From contig CACJJL010000003.1 in NCBI GenBank assembly GCA_902593735.1, forward strand, positions 1-64,000: a stretch of DNA of 64,000 nucleotides, read 5' to 3'. The translations under genes were made by a program, and so were the position numbers. The stretch is from an uncultured SAR116 cluster alpha proteobacterium (GTDB lineage Bacteria > Pseudomonadota > Alphaproteobacteria > Puniceispirillales > Marisalimonadaceae). Below, piece after piece: positions 21,452 through 29,537 of this stretch; the stretch's first letter is position 1; each line of letters begins with the position of its first letter. Under the pieces are notes generated by a model, which was not told the origin of the DNA, searched no databases, and worked only from the letters and a program-made list of their open reading frames with translations.

Positions 21452-22207
21452 TTAATTATTTTTTATATCTCCTTTTATATAGTGCCAAAGAGAAAGAGCA
21501 GCTATTACTGCTGTATCAGATCTCAAAATTCTAGGTCCCAGATCAATTGGTCTTATAAACTTCTTTTTTCTTAAATAATTTGTTTCATTTGTACTGAAAC
21601 CACCTTCAGGACCCACTAGAATAGCACCAAAAGACTTTGTTGATAGATTTTGAAAATCTATTTTGACAACATCGTCGTTTCTAATCGTTTCGTCACAAAA
21701 AAATATAATTCGATCATTATCCCAATTTGGAATTAAATCTCTAAGTTTCTTTACAGCACAGACTTCTGGGATCGTTATGCGTTCGCATTGTTCAGAAGAT
21801 TCAATCGCTATATCTTGCATTCTTTTTAGATTTAAATTTTTTGTGATAGTACGCTCTGTAATTACGGGTATAATTTTAGATACACCCAATTCAGTTGCCT
21901 TTTGCACTATATATTCAGTTGGAGATTTTTTAACTGGCGCAAATAATAACCAGATATCATTTTCAATTTTGACATCTCGTATTTTTTTAATGATATCAAT
22001 TATAATCGTGTTTTTATAAATTTCAGAAATTTTAGCCAAATACTCACCATTAACGCTATTAAAAACTAAAATTAAATCATCAATTTTTTTTCTCATTACA
22101 TTTATTAAATAATGAACTTGTTTATTTTCTAATTTAACTGGATCTTCTAAAGATAATTTTCCTGGAAAATAAAGTCTGATTTTAGCTTTATAAGATAAAT
22201 CTAACAT
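21452..22207 (-). CDS. rsmE: 16S rRNA (uracil1498-N3)-methyltransferase
   Basis: A 251-residue SPOUT methyltransferase. The N-terminal PUA-like domain carries YLINVMRKKIDDLILVFN; the C-terminal knot has ILVGPEGGFS and LGPRILRSDTAVIAALSLW, the SAM-binding signature of RsmE. It modifies U1498 in 16S rRNA. It is divergent from ubiA with 76 bases between, and upstream of gshA on the same strand, the common alphaproteobacterial neighbourhood. Confidence 0.95.
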   Translation of the reverse strand: MLDLSYKAKIRLYFPGKLSLEDPVKLENKQVHYLINVMRKKIDDLILVFNSVNGEYLAKISEIYKNTIIIDIIKKIRDVKIENDIWLLFAPVKKSPTEYIVQKATELGVSKIIPVITERTITKNLNLKRMQDIAIESSEQCERITIPEVCAVKKLRDLIPNWDNDRIIFFCDETIRNDDVVKIDFQNLSTKSFGAILVGPEGGFSTNETNYLRKKKFIRPIDLGPRILRSDTAVIAALSLWHYIKGDIKNN

Positions 22208-22283
22208 TTGAGAAAACCATATACCTAAAAATTGCTTTAACTGCTAATTGATTACAATATAGTATAATGATATTGCATTATTT

Positions 22284-23198
22284 ATGAATATACCCAAACA
22301 AAATAATTCTGACATGCTTGATAAAGGTTGGTGGAATATACTTCCTAAAAATTATATCAAATGGATAAGATTAGGGAGATTTGACAGACCAGTCGGTTTT
22401 TGGCTTCTTCTTCTACCTGGGTGGTGGGTGCTTCCATTAACAAATTTAGATTTTATAAACTGTATAAAACTAATGTTTATTTTCTTAATAGGTTCAATTG
22501 TTATGAGAGCTGCTGGATGTACTATTAATGATATGTGGGACAAAGATATTGATAAAAAAATTTCTAGAACAAAAACAAGACCGCTTGCCAGTGGTGAAAT
22601 TTCAATTTTACATGCAACCTATTTTTTAATTACAATGTTATTAATTGGTTTAATTTGTATATATCAATTAAATATTTATACTTGGTTTGTAGCTTTCTCA
22701 GCGATACCTCTAGTTATCCTATATCCCTTGGCTAAAAGATTTACAAAATGGCCACAAATTATCTTAGGATTGACCTTTAGTTGGTCTGTCCCAACAGCTT
22801 GGTCTGCTGCAAATGAAGAGTGGAATTTAGGAATATTCATTATGTATTTGGCAACTGTATTCTGGATCATTGGATATGACACAATTTATGGATGTCAGGA
22901 TAAAAATGAAGATGAAATTTTTGGTATTAAAAATTCTGCTGTTTCAGCTAAAAACTTCTTAACTCTTTTTGTAGGATGTTCCTATGGTTTAATGTTTTGC
23001 TTATTAATTATTAGTGGATATTTATTAAATAATAACATCTTTTGGTACATTGGTGTATCGATTTGTGGATTGCATCTTACTTATCAAGTAATAAGAATAA
23101 AAAACATAGAGCAGAATAATCCACTGCAAATATTTAAATCAAATGTTGTTCTTGGTCTGTTGTTAACATTATCATCTTTAGGAAATTATATGACTTAA
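22284..23198 (+). CDS. ubiA: 4-hydroxybenzoate polyprenyltransferase
   Basis: A 304-residue membrane prenyltransferase of ubiquinone synthesis. Both aspartate-rich motifs are present: NDMWDKDIDKKISRTKTRPL and YDTIYGCQDKNEDE. The start FDRPVGFWLLLLPGWW is typical of UbiA. Ubiquinone carries electrons to the respiratory chain that ends in the oxidase encoded nearby. It converges on the blh gene with 12 bases between. Confidence 0.96.
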   Translation: MNIPKQNNSDMLDKGWWNILPKNYIKWIRLGRFDRPVGFWLLLLPGWWVLPLTNLDFINCIKLMFIFLIGSIVMRAAGCTINDMWDKDIDKKISRTKTRPLASGEISILHATYFLITMLLIGLICIYQLNIYTWFVAFSAIPLVILYPLAKRFTKWPQIILGLTFSWSVPTAWSAANEEWNLGIFIMYLATVFWIIGYDTIYGCQDKNEDEIFGIKNSAVSAKNFLTLFVGCSYGLMFCLLIISGYLLNNNIFWYIGVSICGLHLTYQVIRIKNIEQNNPLQIFKSNVVLGLLLTLSSLGNYMT

Positions 23199-23210
23199 TA
23201 GACAGAGATT

Positions 23211-24032
23211 CTAAATTTTAAATTTTAACCTAAACACTCCGTCTACCAAAATCATATGTGGAAAAGTTAACGCTGCCAACCCAATAAACGTTACTTTTAT
23301 GATTGTATCTGAATACGAATATAAATTTAGTAAAATATAATATGCAGTTCCACCACCTAACCAACTAGATACAGAAAAAATAATCATTAGGTACAATAAT
23401 TTTTTCTTTTCCATAAAGTTTAGTAACGTTGGTATAATTCTTTTAAAATGGTGAATGCTGTGAATAAGACAAAAATATATGGCAAATGCTGGCAAAGGTG
23501 GAAAAAGCGATATCACTAAAACCATTACAATTAATAATTTAACATAATTTTTAGAGAAAGTAATTTTTTTATAATTAAATAATATTAAAATTAAAGATGA
23601 AATCCATACTAAAATAGCCACATAAAGAAATTGCCACAATAAGTATAATTGATTACCAGATAAAATTGAAAAGAGATGATTAACTTCATCTTTGTTAAAA
23701 AAAATTATGCCCAATACTACCAGCCCCCCATGAGCATAACCACAGATATAATATAAATTATTATTTTTCCAATTTAAATCGCCACAACCAAAATGAAAAA
23801 CACTTACTATTAAGAACAAAATGAGGGAAAAAATTGGTAAAAAATACCATAGAACAACAATTAATGTGGCAACTAGTAAATACGTAATTATAAATCGTAC
23901 CTGTAAATAAAAACTTTTCGTAAAACCTAATGTAACAGAGATAGCTCCATCAAGAGCTCCATGGGGGACACCCATAAAAATAATAAAAAATAATGATATA
24001 TAATCTATCCAATCTAAGGTAAATTGAACCAT
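23211..24032 (-). CDS. blh: Beta-carotene 15,15'-dioxygenase (Brp/Blh family)
   Basis: A 273-residue multi-pass membrane protein. Conserved Blh histidines are seen in MGVPHGALDG, VFHFGCGDL and IHSIHHFKR, which bind the non-heme iron. The enzyme cleaves beta-carotene into two retinal molecules, the chromophore of the proteorhodopsin encoded at 27.6-28.4 kb. Its start overlaps the crtY end by 19 bases, so it is the last gene of the crtI-crtB-crtY-blh operon. No retinol-oxidising enzyme is present nearby. Confidence 0.93.
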   Translation of the reverse strand: MVQFTLDWIDYISLFFIIFMGVPHGALDGAISVTLGFTKSFYLQVRFIITYLLVATLIVVLWYFLPIFSLILFLIVSVFHFGCGDLNWKNNNLYYICGYAHGGLVVLGIIFFNKDEVNHLFSILSGNQLYLLWQFLYVAILVWISSLILILFNYKKITFSKNYVKLLIVMVLVISLFPPLPAFAIYFCLIHSIHHFKRIIPTLLNFMEKKKLLYLMIIFSVSSWLGGGTAYYILLNLYSYSDTIIKVTFIGLAALTFPHMILVDGVFRLKFKI

Positions 24033-25129
24033 TTACGATACACAACATAAAAAAATGATTTAATAAATGCTATTTTAGGCATTGAAATAATTATTTTGCA
24101 AGTTGTTAATAGTGAAGCGTTTCCAGACATAAATTTAGCCATTTCATCACCATTTAAAATTCTAGCTAAACTTGAAAAAATTTTGGAAGATAACAAAGGA
24201 TAGTCATTTATAACATTTATAAATATTTTATCTAAAAATAAATCAAGAGCATTATGAATTTGAGTGTTAATTTTTTTTCTATTTTTTATTTGGCTAATTA
24301 TTTGAAATGCCTGTTTTTGAATAAAAGTAAAAGCATATCCCGAAGAAGGTCTTACTGCCCCCCCTCTTGTACCAATATTATACATTTCTCTGGATGCACG
24401 AGAAATATAATGCATGGGAATAACACCTTTTTCGTGATTACTCTTTGTGAATTTGACTAAGTTAAAATATTTTTTGAGATATTTTGAAATTTCGGCTAAA
24501 TAAAATTCTTCATTCTCAACTGTTTTTGAAAACATTGTAGATTCAACCAATGCTTTCCGTTTACTAAATGGTAGCAAGTAAATAAAATGCATACCTCTTG
24601 ACTGATCACATCTAAAATCCATTAATGTTACTATATCTTCATCAAATACATTTTTCTCAGAAGTGACTACAAATCCTTCAAAATGCTGCAACAAAATATT
24701 GCTTGGAATTTTAGGTGGTCTACTATCAAATATTAAATCACCTTTAATTTTCTTATTATCAAAAAATAATTGACCATCTTTTTCAAATACATCATTTTCT
24801 AAAATTGTGAATTTTTGACTTGGAAGTTGTTTTTTACATATATCCAGCCATTTTTTCCTTTTTATTACACAATAAGGATGTTTATCTGACATTAGAATAT
24901 GTTTAGAGTCATTAGTATTGATTGACCATTTAGACCACACATGATTTGCTTTATTATAAGCTTCATCATTAATTTTAACTTTCCAAAATCCCCAAAAATG
25001 ATCTTTATTAGTTTTATTTTTGTTACCTACAAATAAATTAAATTTGTAGTTAGGTAAGTTGCGAATTAATCTAGCCAATGACATTGCTGCGCAACCACCT
25101 CCAATAATATTAATTTCCTTTTTTATCAT
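24014..25129 (-). CDS. crtY: Lycopene beta-cyclase (CrtY type)
   Basis: A 371-residue flavoprotein that closes the two beta rings of beta-carotene. It has the N-terminal dinucleotide-binding GGGCAAMSLA, the FDSRPP segment, the MDFRCDQ segment, LPFSKRKALVESTMFS, and GTRGGAVRPSSGYAF near the C-terminus, all typical of bacterial CrtY rather than CrtL or the heterodimeric type. It overlaps crtB by 20 bases and blh by 19 bases, indicating translational coupling. Confidence 0.94.
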   Translation of the reverse strand: MIKKEINIIGGGCAAMSLARLIRNLPNYKFNLFVGNKNKTNKDHFWGFWKVKINDEAYNKANHVWSKWSINTNDSKHILMSDKHPYCVIKRKKWLDICKKQLPSQKFTILENDVFEKDGQLFFDNKKIKGDLIFDSRPPKIPSNILLQHFEGFVVTSEKNVFDEDIVTLMDFRCDQSRGMHFIYLLPFSKRKALVESTMFSKTVENEEFYLAEISKYLKKYFNLVKFTKSNHEKGVIPMHYISRASREMYNIGTRGGAVRPSSGYAFTFIQKQAFQIISQIKNRKKINTQIHNALDLFLDKIFINVINDYPLLSSKIFSSLARILNGDEMAKFMSGNASLLTTCKIIISMPKIAFIKSFFYVVYRKWFNLP

Positions 25130-26030
25130 TCACTAAATTTTCTAAATAAATATGTAGTTCAGAGTTATGCTTTTTTTTATATCTTAAATAAAAAATTTCT
25201 TTAAGGGTCTTGAATAGTGTAATTTTTATTTTTGAGAAAATTGATGTTATTTGCCTTCCATTTTGCCAATTGTAATTTTCATTTTCTAACTGTACCCCAA
25301 TCTCTCTATAAACTCCTGATGCTACAGAAATTGCAACCCTTGTATTAAAGGGCAAAAAACTGAAACCCTTTTCTCCACTCAAATAATATTGTTCAGCTAG
25401 AATTAATAATTTTTTTATACCTTTTGAAATAATATGAATTTTTTTTAAGTCATTAGTTTTAGCTGCTAAAACTATTTCTTTAGGTGAAATATTTTGGACC
25501 CAGCAACCTGGTAAATATCGTCTTCCCATTTTAGCATCTTCTAGAACATCTCTTGCAATATTTGTAAGCTGCATAGCTATTCCAAGATCTATAGCAAATG
25601 ATTTAGCAAGAACATTATCACACTTTAAAGCATCACACATCATTATTCCAACTGTTCCAGCAACATGATAAGAATATCTAATTAACTCCTCTTCCTTCTT
25701 AAACAAAATACCTTTTTGATCTAAGATAAGTCCCTCAATTAAATCTATTACTACTTTTTTAGAAGATTCTTTTAAAAATTTAGGATACTTAATTGAATGA
25801 ATATTTTTTAGTTCTGAAAATGTGTTTTTTTTGATAATAGATTTAACGTTAGTAAGATTTTTGTGGGAATCAGCTTCTCCACTATCTGCTATATCGTCCA
25901 AAATTCTACAAAAACTATATAACTCAGCTGCTCTATTTATGTCTTTTTTAGGAAGTAATTTGCCAGCCCAATAAAAACTTTTACCATTTTTTTTAAGAAC
26001 TAATTTATTATCATCAACCTGCGAACCCAT
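25110..26030 (-). CDS. crtB: Phytoene synthase
   Basis: A 306-residue head-to-head prenyl synthase joining two GGPP molecules. The two aspartate-rich motifs are DDIADSGEAD (about 46-55) and NIARDVLEDAKMGRRYLP, the second followed by the conserved basic RRYLP. Squalene synthase is less likely given the carotenoid neighbours and the residues after the second motif. It follows crtI after 10 bases. GGPP must come from a crtE/ispA-like synthase elsewhere. Confidence 0.95.
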   Translation of the reverse strand: MGSQVDDNKLVLKKNGKSFYWAGKLLPKKDINRAAELYSFCRILDDIADSGEADSHKNLTNVKSIIKKNTFSELKNIHSIKYPKFLKESSKKVVIDLIEGLILDQKGILFKKEEELIRYSYHVAGTVGIMMCDALKCDNVLAKSFAIDLGIAMQLTNIARDVLEDAKMGRRYLPGCWVQNISPKEIVLAAKTNDLKKIHIISKGIKKLLILAEQYYLSGEKGFSFLPFNTRVAISVASGVYREIGVQLENENYNWQNGRQITSIFSKIKITLFKTLKEIFYLRYKKKHNSELHIYLENLVNDKKGN

Positions 26031-26040
26031 ATTTACTCTT

Positions 26041-27528
26041 TTATTTAAATAAATTTTCTACAACTTTAGCAGATGATAATACACCTGGTATACCAGCCCC
26101 AGGGTGAGCCCCAGCTGCAGCAAAAAATAAATTTTTAATATGAGGATCTTTGTTATGATATCGAAACCAAGCAGATTGAGAAAAATTTGGAGCTATTGAA
26201 AAGCCCGCACCATGAGTAGAACGATAATTATTTTTAAAATCCACTGGTGTCATAAAAAAATCTTCACATATATAATTTTTCAAATCTGGCAAAATTGTAT
26301 TATCTAAGGCTTCTACAATTCTATCCTTTAGGTTTTCACCTTCAATTTCCCAATTAACATTACCTTGTAAATTTGGAACAGGACAAAGAACATAAAAACT
26401 ATCACAACCTTTTGGTGCAAAACTTTTATCAGTTGCAGTAGGTCTATGTATGTATAATGAAAAATCTTCACTTAAAATTTTGTTATCAAAAATATCAGTT
26501 AACAAACCTTTAAATCTTTTACTTAACCAAATTGAATGATGAGCTATATTTAAATATTGTTTTTTAGTTCCAAAGAACAAAACAAACATTCCAAAAGAAT
26601 AACTTGTAAATCTTTCTGGTAAAAATTTTTTTCTTTTTTTTCTTTTTGATTTCAAGATTTCATTATAGAAAGTAGGTGGATCTCCATTAAAAACAAAATT
26701 ATCAGCATGAAATGTATTGCCATTCATGCATTCAATTTTTTCGATTTTACCATTTATTTCAAAAGCATTTTTTATGTCTGTATTGTATTTAATTTCAACA
26801 CCAGTCCGCTCTAGTAAGTTTGTTAACTCTTCAACAAGTTTTCCCGTACCACCCATACTAAAATAAACTCCCCAATTTCTCTCTAAAAAATGTATAAGTG
26901 CATAAATGGAAGTAGTAGAAAACGGATTTCCTCCTACTAATAATGGATGTATAGAAAAAGCTGCTCTTAAATTTGGATTTTTAATATATTTATTTACTAA
27001 TTGGGAAACTGTTAAATAACTTCTCAACTTAATTAATGCCGGCATTTGTTTTATCATATAAAAAAAAGAGCTAAAAGGTTTATCTGATAATTTTGTAAAA
27101 CCAACATCAAAAATTGCTTTGGAAGCTTCTAATAATTTATAATAATTTTTTGCATCTTCAATTGAAAATCTTTTCATTTCATTTTCAGTTTTTTTTATAC
27201 TTTCTGAATAATCAAAAGTTTGACCGTTATGAAAATGAAACCTATACCATGGTTCTAAAGGTCTGAATTGAACATATTCTTCTCGTTTTTCGTTAAAAAG
27301 TTCAAAAAGTTCGTCAAATAAAAAAGGGGCCGTTATCACTGTGGGCCCAGCATCGTGTTTAAAACCATTTTTTTTAAATACTTGAGCTCTTCCACCTAAA
27401 GAACCTAATCTTTCTATTAAAGTAACTTTATGACCAAGTGCTCTTAATCTAAGAGCAATTCCTATACCGCCAAAACCACCACCTATTACAATACTTCTAA
27501 TATTTTGTTTTTTACCCACTAAACTCAT
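26041..27528 (-). CDS. crtI: Phytoene desaturase
   Basis: A 495-residue FAD enzyme introducing four double bonds to give lycopene. The N-terminal dinucleotide-binding fold is VIGGGFGGIGIALRLRALGH with the downstream GGRAQVFKKNGFKHDAGPT, and the C-terminal CrtI signature is AAGAHPGAGIPGVLSSAKV. It is the first gene of the carotenoid operon and starts 41 bases after the hairpin terminator that ends the proteorhodopsin transcript. Confidence 0.96.
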   Translation of the reverse strand: MSLVGKKQNIRSIVIGGGFGGIGIALRLRALGHKVTLIERLGSLGGRAQVFKKNGFKHDAGPTVITAPFLFDELFELFNEKREEYVQFRPLEPWYRFHFHNGQTFDYSESIKKTENEMKRFSIEDAKNYYKLLEASKAIFDVGFTKLSDKPFSSFFYMIKQMPALIKLRSYLTVSQLVNKYIKNPNLRAAFSIHPLLVGGNPFSTTSIYALIHFLERNWGVYFSMGGTGKLVEELTNLLERTGVEIKYNTDIKNAFEINGKIEKIECMNGNTFHADNFVFNGDPPTFYNEILKSKRKKRKKFLPERFTSYSFGMFVLFFGTKKQYLNIAHHSIWLSKRFKGLLTDIFDNKILSEDFSLYIHRPTATDKSFAPKGCDSFYVLCPVPNLQGNVNWEIEGENLKDRIVEALDNTILPDLKNYICEDFFMTPVDFKNNYRSTHGAGFSIAPNFSQSAWFRYHNKDPHIKNLFFAAAGAHPGAGIPGVLSSAKVVENLFK

Positions 27529-27567
27529 TAGCTTATTTTAGTTTAATTAGTTATTACTATGATACAT

Positions 27568-27601
27568 AAAAAAAGCCTGTAGGAAGACCTACAGGCTTTT
27601 T
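27568..27601 (-). terminator. Intrinsic terminator of the proteorhodopsin gene
   Basis: A perfect inverted repeat: AAAAAGCCTGTAGG (27570-27583), loop AAGA, CCTACAGGCTTTTT (27588-27601). Read leftwards the stem is GC-containing and followed by seven T residues, a textbook intrinsic terminator 18 bases after the proteorhodopsin stop codon and about 40 bases before the crtI start. It should end most proteorhodopsin transcripts; readthrough could still feed the crt genes. Confidence 0.92.
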
Positions 27602-27618
27602 ATTACGCTATTTAATGA

Positions 27619-28383
27619 CTACGCATCAGATTCTGCAGTTGCTGCAGCCCAAATTGCTAGACAGAAAGCAATCTTGTTAATTACGTCAGCTAAGTTATAA
27701 ATGACGTTTAAACTATTTGCATCTGCTCCACCAGCCATATAACCCATAAAGTATCCAATTGGATAAATTGCCCATCCAATTGTAACAATCCACTTCATAG
27801 TGTTGTAAGCAGTTTTAACTGAGTCTGGTGCTTCAGCTGCATTAACCTTACTTGCTTCACCTGCAAAAATTTCATATAGGATGAATATCCATCCGGCCAT
27901 ACCGATTACAAATCCAACTGTTGCATTTATAAAACCAGCTTCACCAAGATATCCACCTATTAACATTACTAGAGATCCAATAAATAATCTCCAGAACACT
28001 CCACCTGCAATAGCAGTACAAGCTGCCAAGATTAAATAGAATTCAATCATTTGTAATGGAACTGTTATTATCCAGTCAACATATCTAAATACTGTAGGAG
28101 ATGCACCTGTGGAAACCCACACGTCTCTCATATAAAAATAGTGCACTGCTGCAACTAAAGTAACAAGAGCACCAACAACTAGAGATGTTCTCCATTTACC
28201 CTTTACTCTCAATGATTCCATTAAGAAAAAAACAGTTGCTGCAACCATGGCAATAGATATTATCCAAAAACTTATACCAACAGCATCACTTGGGTCTAGA
28301 TTACCACCGTGTGACCCTGCAAATGAAAGTGTTGGAAGTAGGGCTAAAAAACTAGCCGGTATTAAATATTTTAAAAAAGACAT
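27619..28383 (-). CDS. Proteorhodopsin, light-driven proton pump (predicted blue-absorbing)
   Basis: A 254-residue seven-helix retinal protein with signal peptide (1-22). Residues matching green proteorhodopsin: His81 (His75), proton acceptor Asp103 (Asp97) and proton donor Glu114 (Glu108) in RYVDWIITVPLQMIEFYLI, and Schiff-base Lys237 (Lys231) in VINKIAFCLAIW. The spectral tuning site 105 is Gln111, the blue-type residue. DTE-type carboxylates indicate an outward proton pump, not a sodium or chloride pump. A strong AAGGGGAG ribosome binding site lies 7 bases before the ATG. Followed by its own terminator, then crtI. Confidence 0.97.
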   Translation of the reverse strand: MSFLKYLIPASFLALLPTLSFAGSHGGNLDPSDAVGISFWIISIAMVAATVFFLMESLRVKGKWRTSLVVGALVTLVAAVHYFYMRDVWVSTGASPTVFRYVDWIITVPLQMIEFYLILAACTAIAGGVFWRLFIGSLVMLIGGYLGEAGFINATVGFVIGMAGWIFILYEIFAGEASKVNAAEAPDSVKTAYNTMKWIVTIGWAIYPIGYFMGYMAGGADANSLNVIYNLADVINKIAFCLAIWAAATAESDA

Positions 28384-28418
28384 TTATAAACTCCCCTTAT
28401 ACTTGTCATGTTTAATTT

Positions 28419-28432
28419 CTAGCAACTGCTAG
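28419..28432. promoter_or_regulatory. 14-bp palindrome in the proteorhodopsin leader
   Basis: CTAGCAACTGCTAG on the + strand has 6-bp arms (CTAGCA/TGCTAG) around a 2-base centre, 36-49 bases upstream of the proteorhodopsin ATG and just beside the ribosome binding site region. It could be an operator or, if transcribed, a small leader hairpin. The two-base loop makes an RNA hairpin with full pairing unlikely, so a dimeric protein site is the better guess. Confidence 0.35.
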
Positions 28433-28567
28433 ATATAATGCAAAAATAGCACATTTAGCGAAAACAATAAAAGGGAATTTAAGGTTAGGCAACAATTAAA
28501 AGCAATTTTTTTGCATTTTTTTTTTTAGTAAATTGTTAACATATTGTTTTATAATAATTTATTTTTT

Positions 28568-28586
28568 GATAACAATTATCATTATC
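28568..28586. promoter_or_regulatory. Fur-box-like 19-mer
   Basis: GATAACAATTATCATTATC matches the classical E. coli Fur consensus (GATAATGATAATCATTATC) at 16 of 19 positions and contains the perfect inverted repeat GATAA-CAA-TTATC. It lies about 185 bases upstream of the proteorhodopsin start. The AT-rich background makes chance matches easier, and alphaproteobacterial iron regulators often use other sites, so this remains a candidate. Confidence 0.35.
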
Positions 28587-28745
28587 AAACAAAAATTAGG
28601 TTAATTTACAAATTTTTCTATATTTTACGTATAAATTTTACTAATTTTTGCTTAAATTTTTGTGTTATTGTAAATAAAACACTTATAAAATATTAAATAC
28701 AAATTAAATTATTCCACAAAAATAAAATGTTACTAATAATCAGTC

Positions 28746-29522
28746 TTAAATTATTAAGTTACCGCGCACACTTTTTTTGACAATTTCCCAATCAGCATTT
28801 GGTGGTTTTATTGCTTTTGACTTAAGCTTTTCATGAAGACTAATTCTGTAAGTTTTATTGCTAATGACCTTATCAACCCATTCTGATAGTCTATCTCTCT
28901 CAATTCCTAAACTTTGAATTAATGATAATAACGCTTTTTGTTCACTAAAACCTTTTAATTTAGCGTTCTTAGCATTTATTACAGATAACCTTTTAGGTTT
29001 ATTCTCATTGAATGGAAACACACCTGCAATTGATATATATGCATATATTTGTTTTGCATATTTAAAATCTTTTATTTTAACAGTATCTAACTTAAGCTTT
29101 ACAAAATTGTATGCCACTCCTAAGGCTTCACTTAAATGCATGATATCTAACTGTTCTTCATTTAACCACAATACATTAAGATTTACTTCTGTCCCTTTAC
29201 TAGGCCATTGAGTAGCCGGCATAGATCCATAAGATGATAATGATGCTGCAAAAACCACATCAGAGTCATATAAAGTGGCTGGAGTAACACAAATATTCTG
29301 ATCTAGTGAAAATTTTCTTTTTAATTGATACGGGGATCTATTAGATCCGACTGATAATATTGGAATTCTATTATTTAAGTCAAGACAAATGCCTTTAATG
29401 AATTCTCCCTTATGAAATGAAAAAGAATAGTTAGGTGCAAAATATGGATAGTTTAAAGCTCTATCAAACGATGAAAAATTAGGAAACAATTCTTGAGTGA
29501 TTTTTTGATAATCATTTATCAT
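28746..29522 (-). CDS. Unknown protein with a GGCT-like GSN loop
   Basis: A 258-residue soluble protein. Residues 56-66 (LSVGSNRSPYQ) resemble the substrate loop (YGSN/VGSN) of gamma-glutamylcyclotransferase-fold proteins, and there is a downstream SSYGSMPATQWPSKGTEV segment and LNVLWLNEEQLDIM. I do not see a clear catalytic glutamate context, so activity is uncertain. It lies between argC (15 bases upstream, same strand) and the proteorhodopsin upstream region, so it is probably co-transcribed with argC. Confidence 0.7.
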   Translation of the reverse strand: MINDYQKITQELFPNFSSFDRALNYPYFAPNYSFSFHKGEFIKGICLDLNNRIPILSVGSNRSPYQLKRKFSLDQNICVTPATLYDSDVVFAASLSSYGSMPATQWPSKGTEVNLNVLWLNEEQLDIMHLSEALGVAYNFVKLKLDTVKIKDFKYAKQIYAYISIAGVFPFNENKPKRLSVINAKNAKLKGFSEQKALLSLIQSLGIERDRLSEWVDKVISNKTYRISLHEKLKSKAIKPPNADWEIVKKSVRGNLII

Positions 29523-29537
29523 ATAAAAATTATATCT

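Larger units (their letters stand above)
28384..28745. other. 362-base non-coding region upstream of proteorhodopsin
   Basis: The longest gene-free stretch in the window. It must hold the proteorhodopsin promoter (leftwards). It is extremely AT-rich, so -35/-10 boxes cannot be placed with confidence. It contains the AAGGGGAG ribosome binding site (28391-28398), a 14-bp palindrome at 28419-28432, a short GCAA/TTGC hairpin with T-run near 28501-28526, and a Fur-box-like 19-mer at 28568-28586. No small reading frame with a plausible product is visible on either strand. Confidence 0.7.

Noticed and set aside
28501-28526. GCAA/TTGC stem with T-run as a terminator
   Set aside because: Only four base pairs, and no gene on the + strand ends upstream of it; the T-run is likely background.
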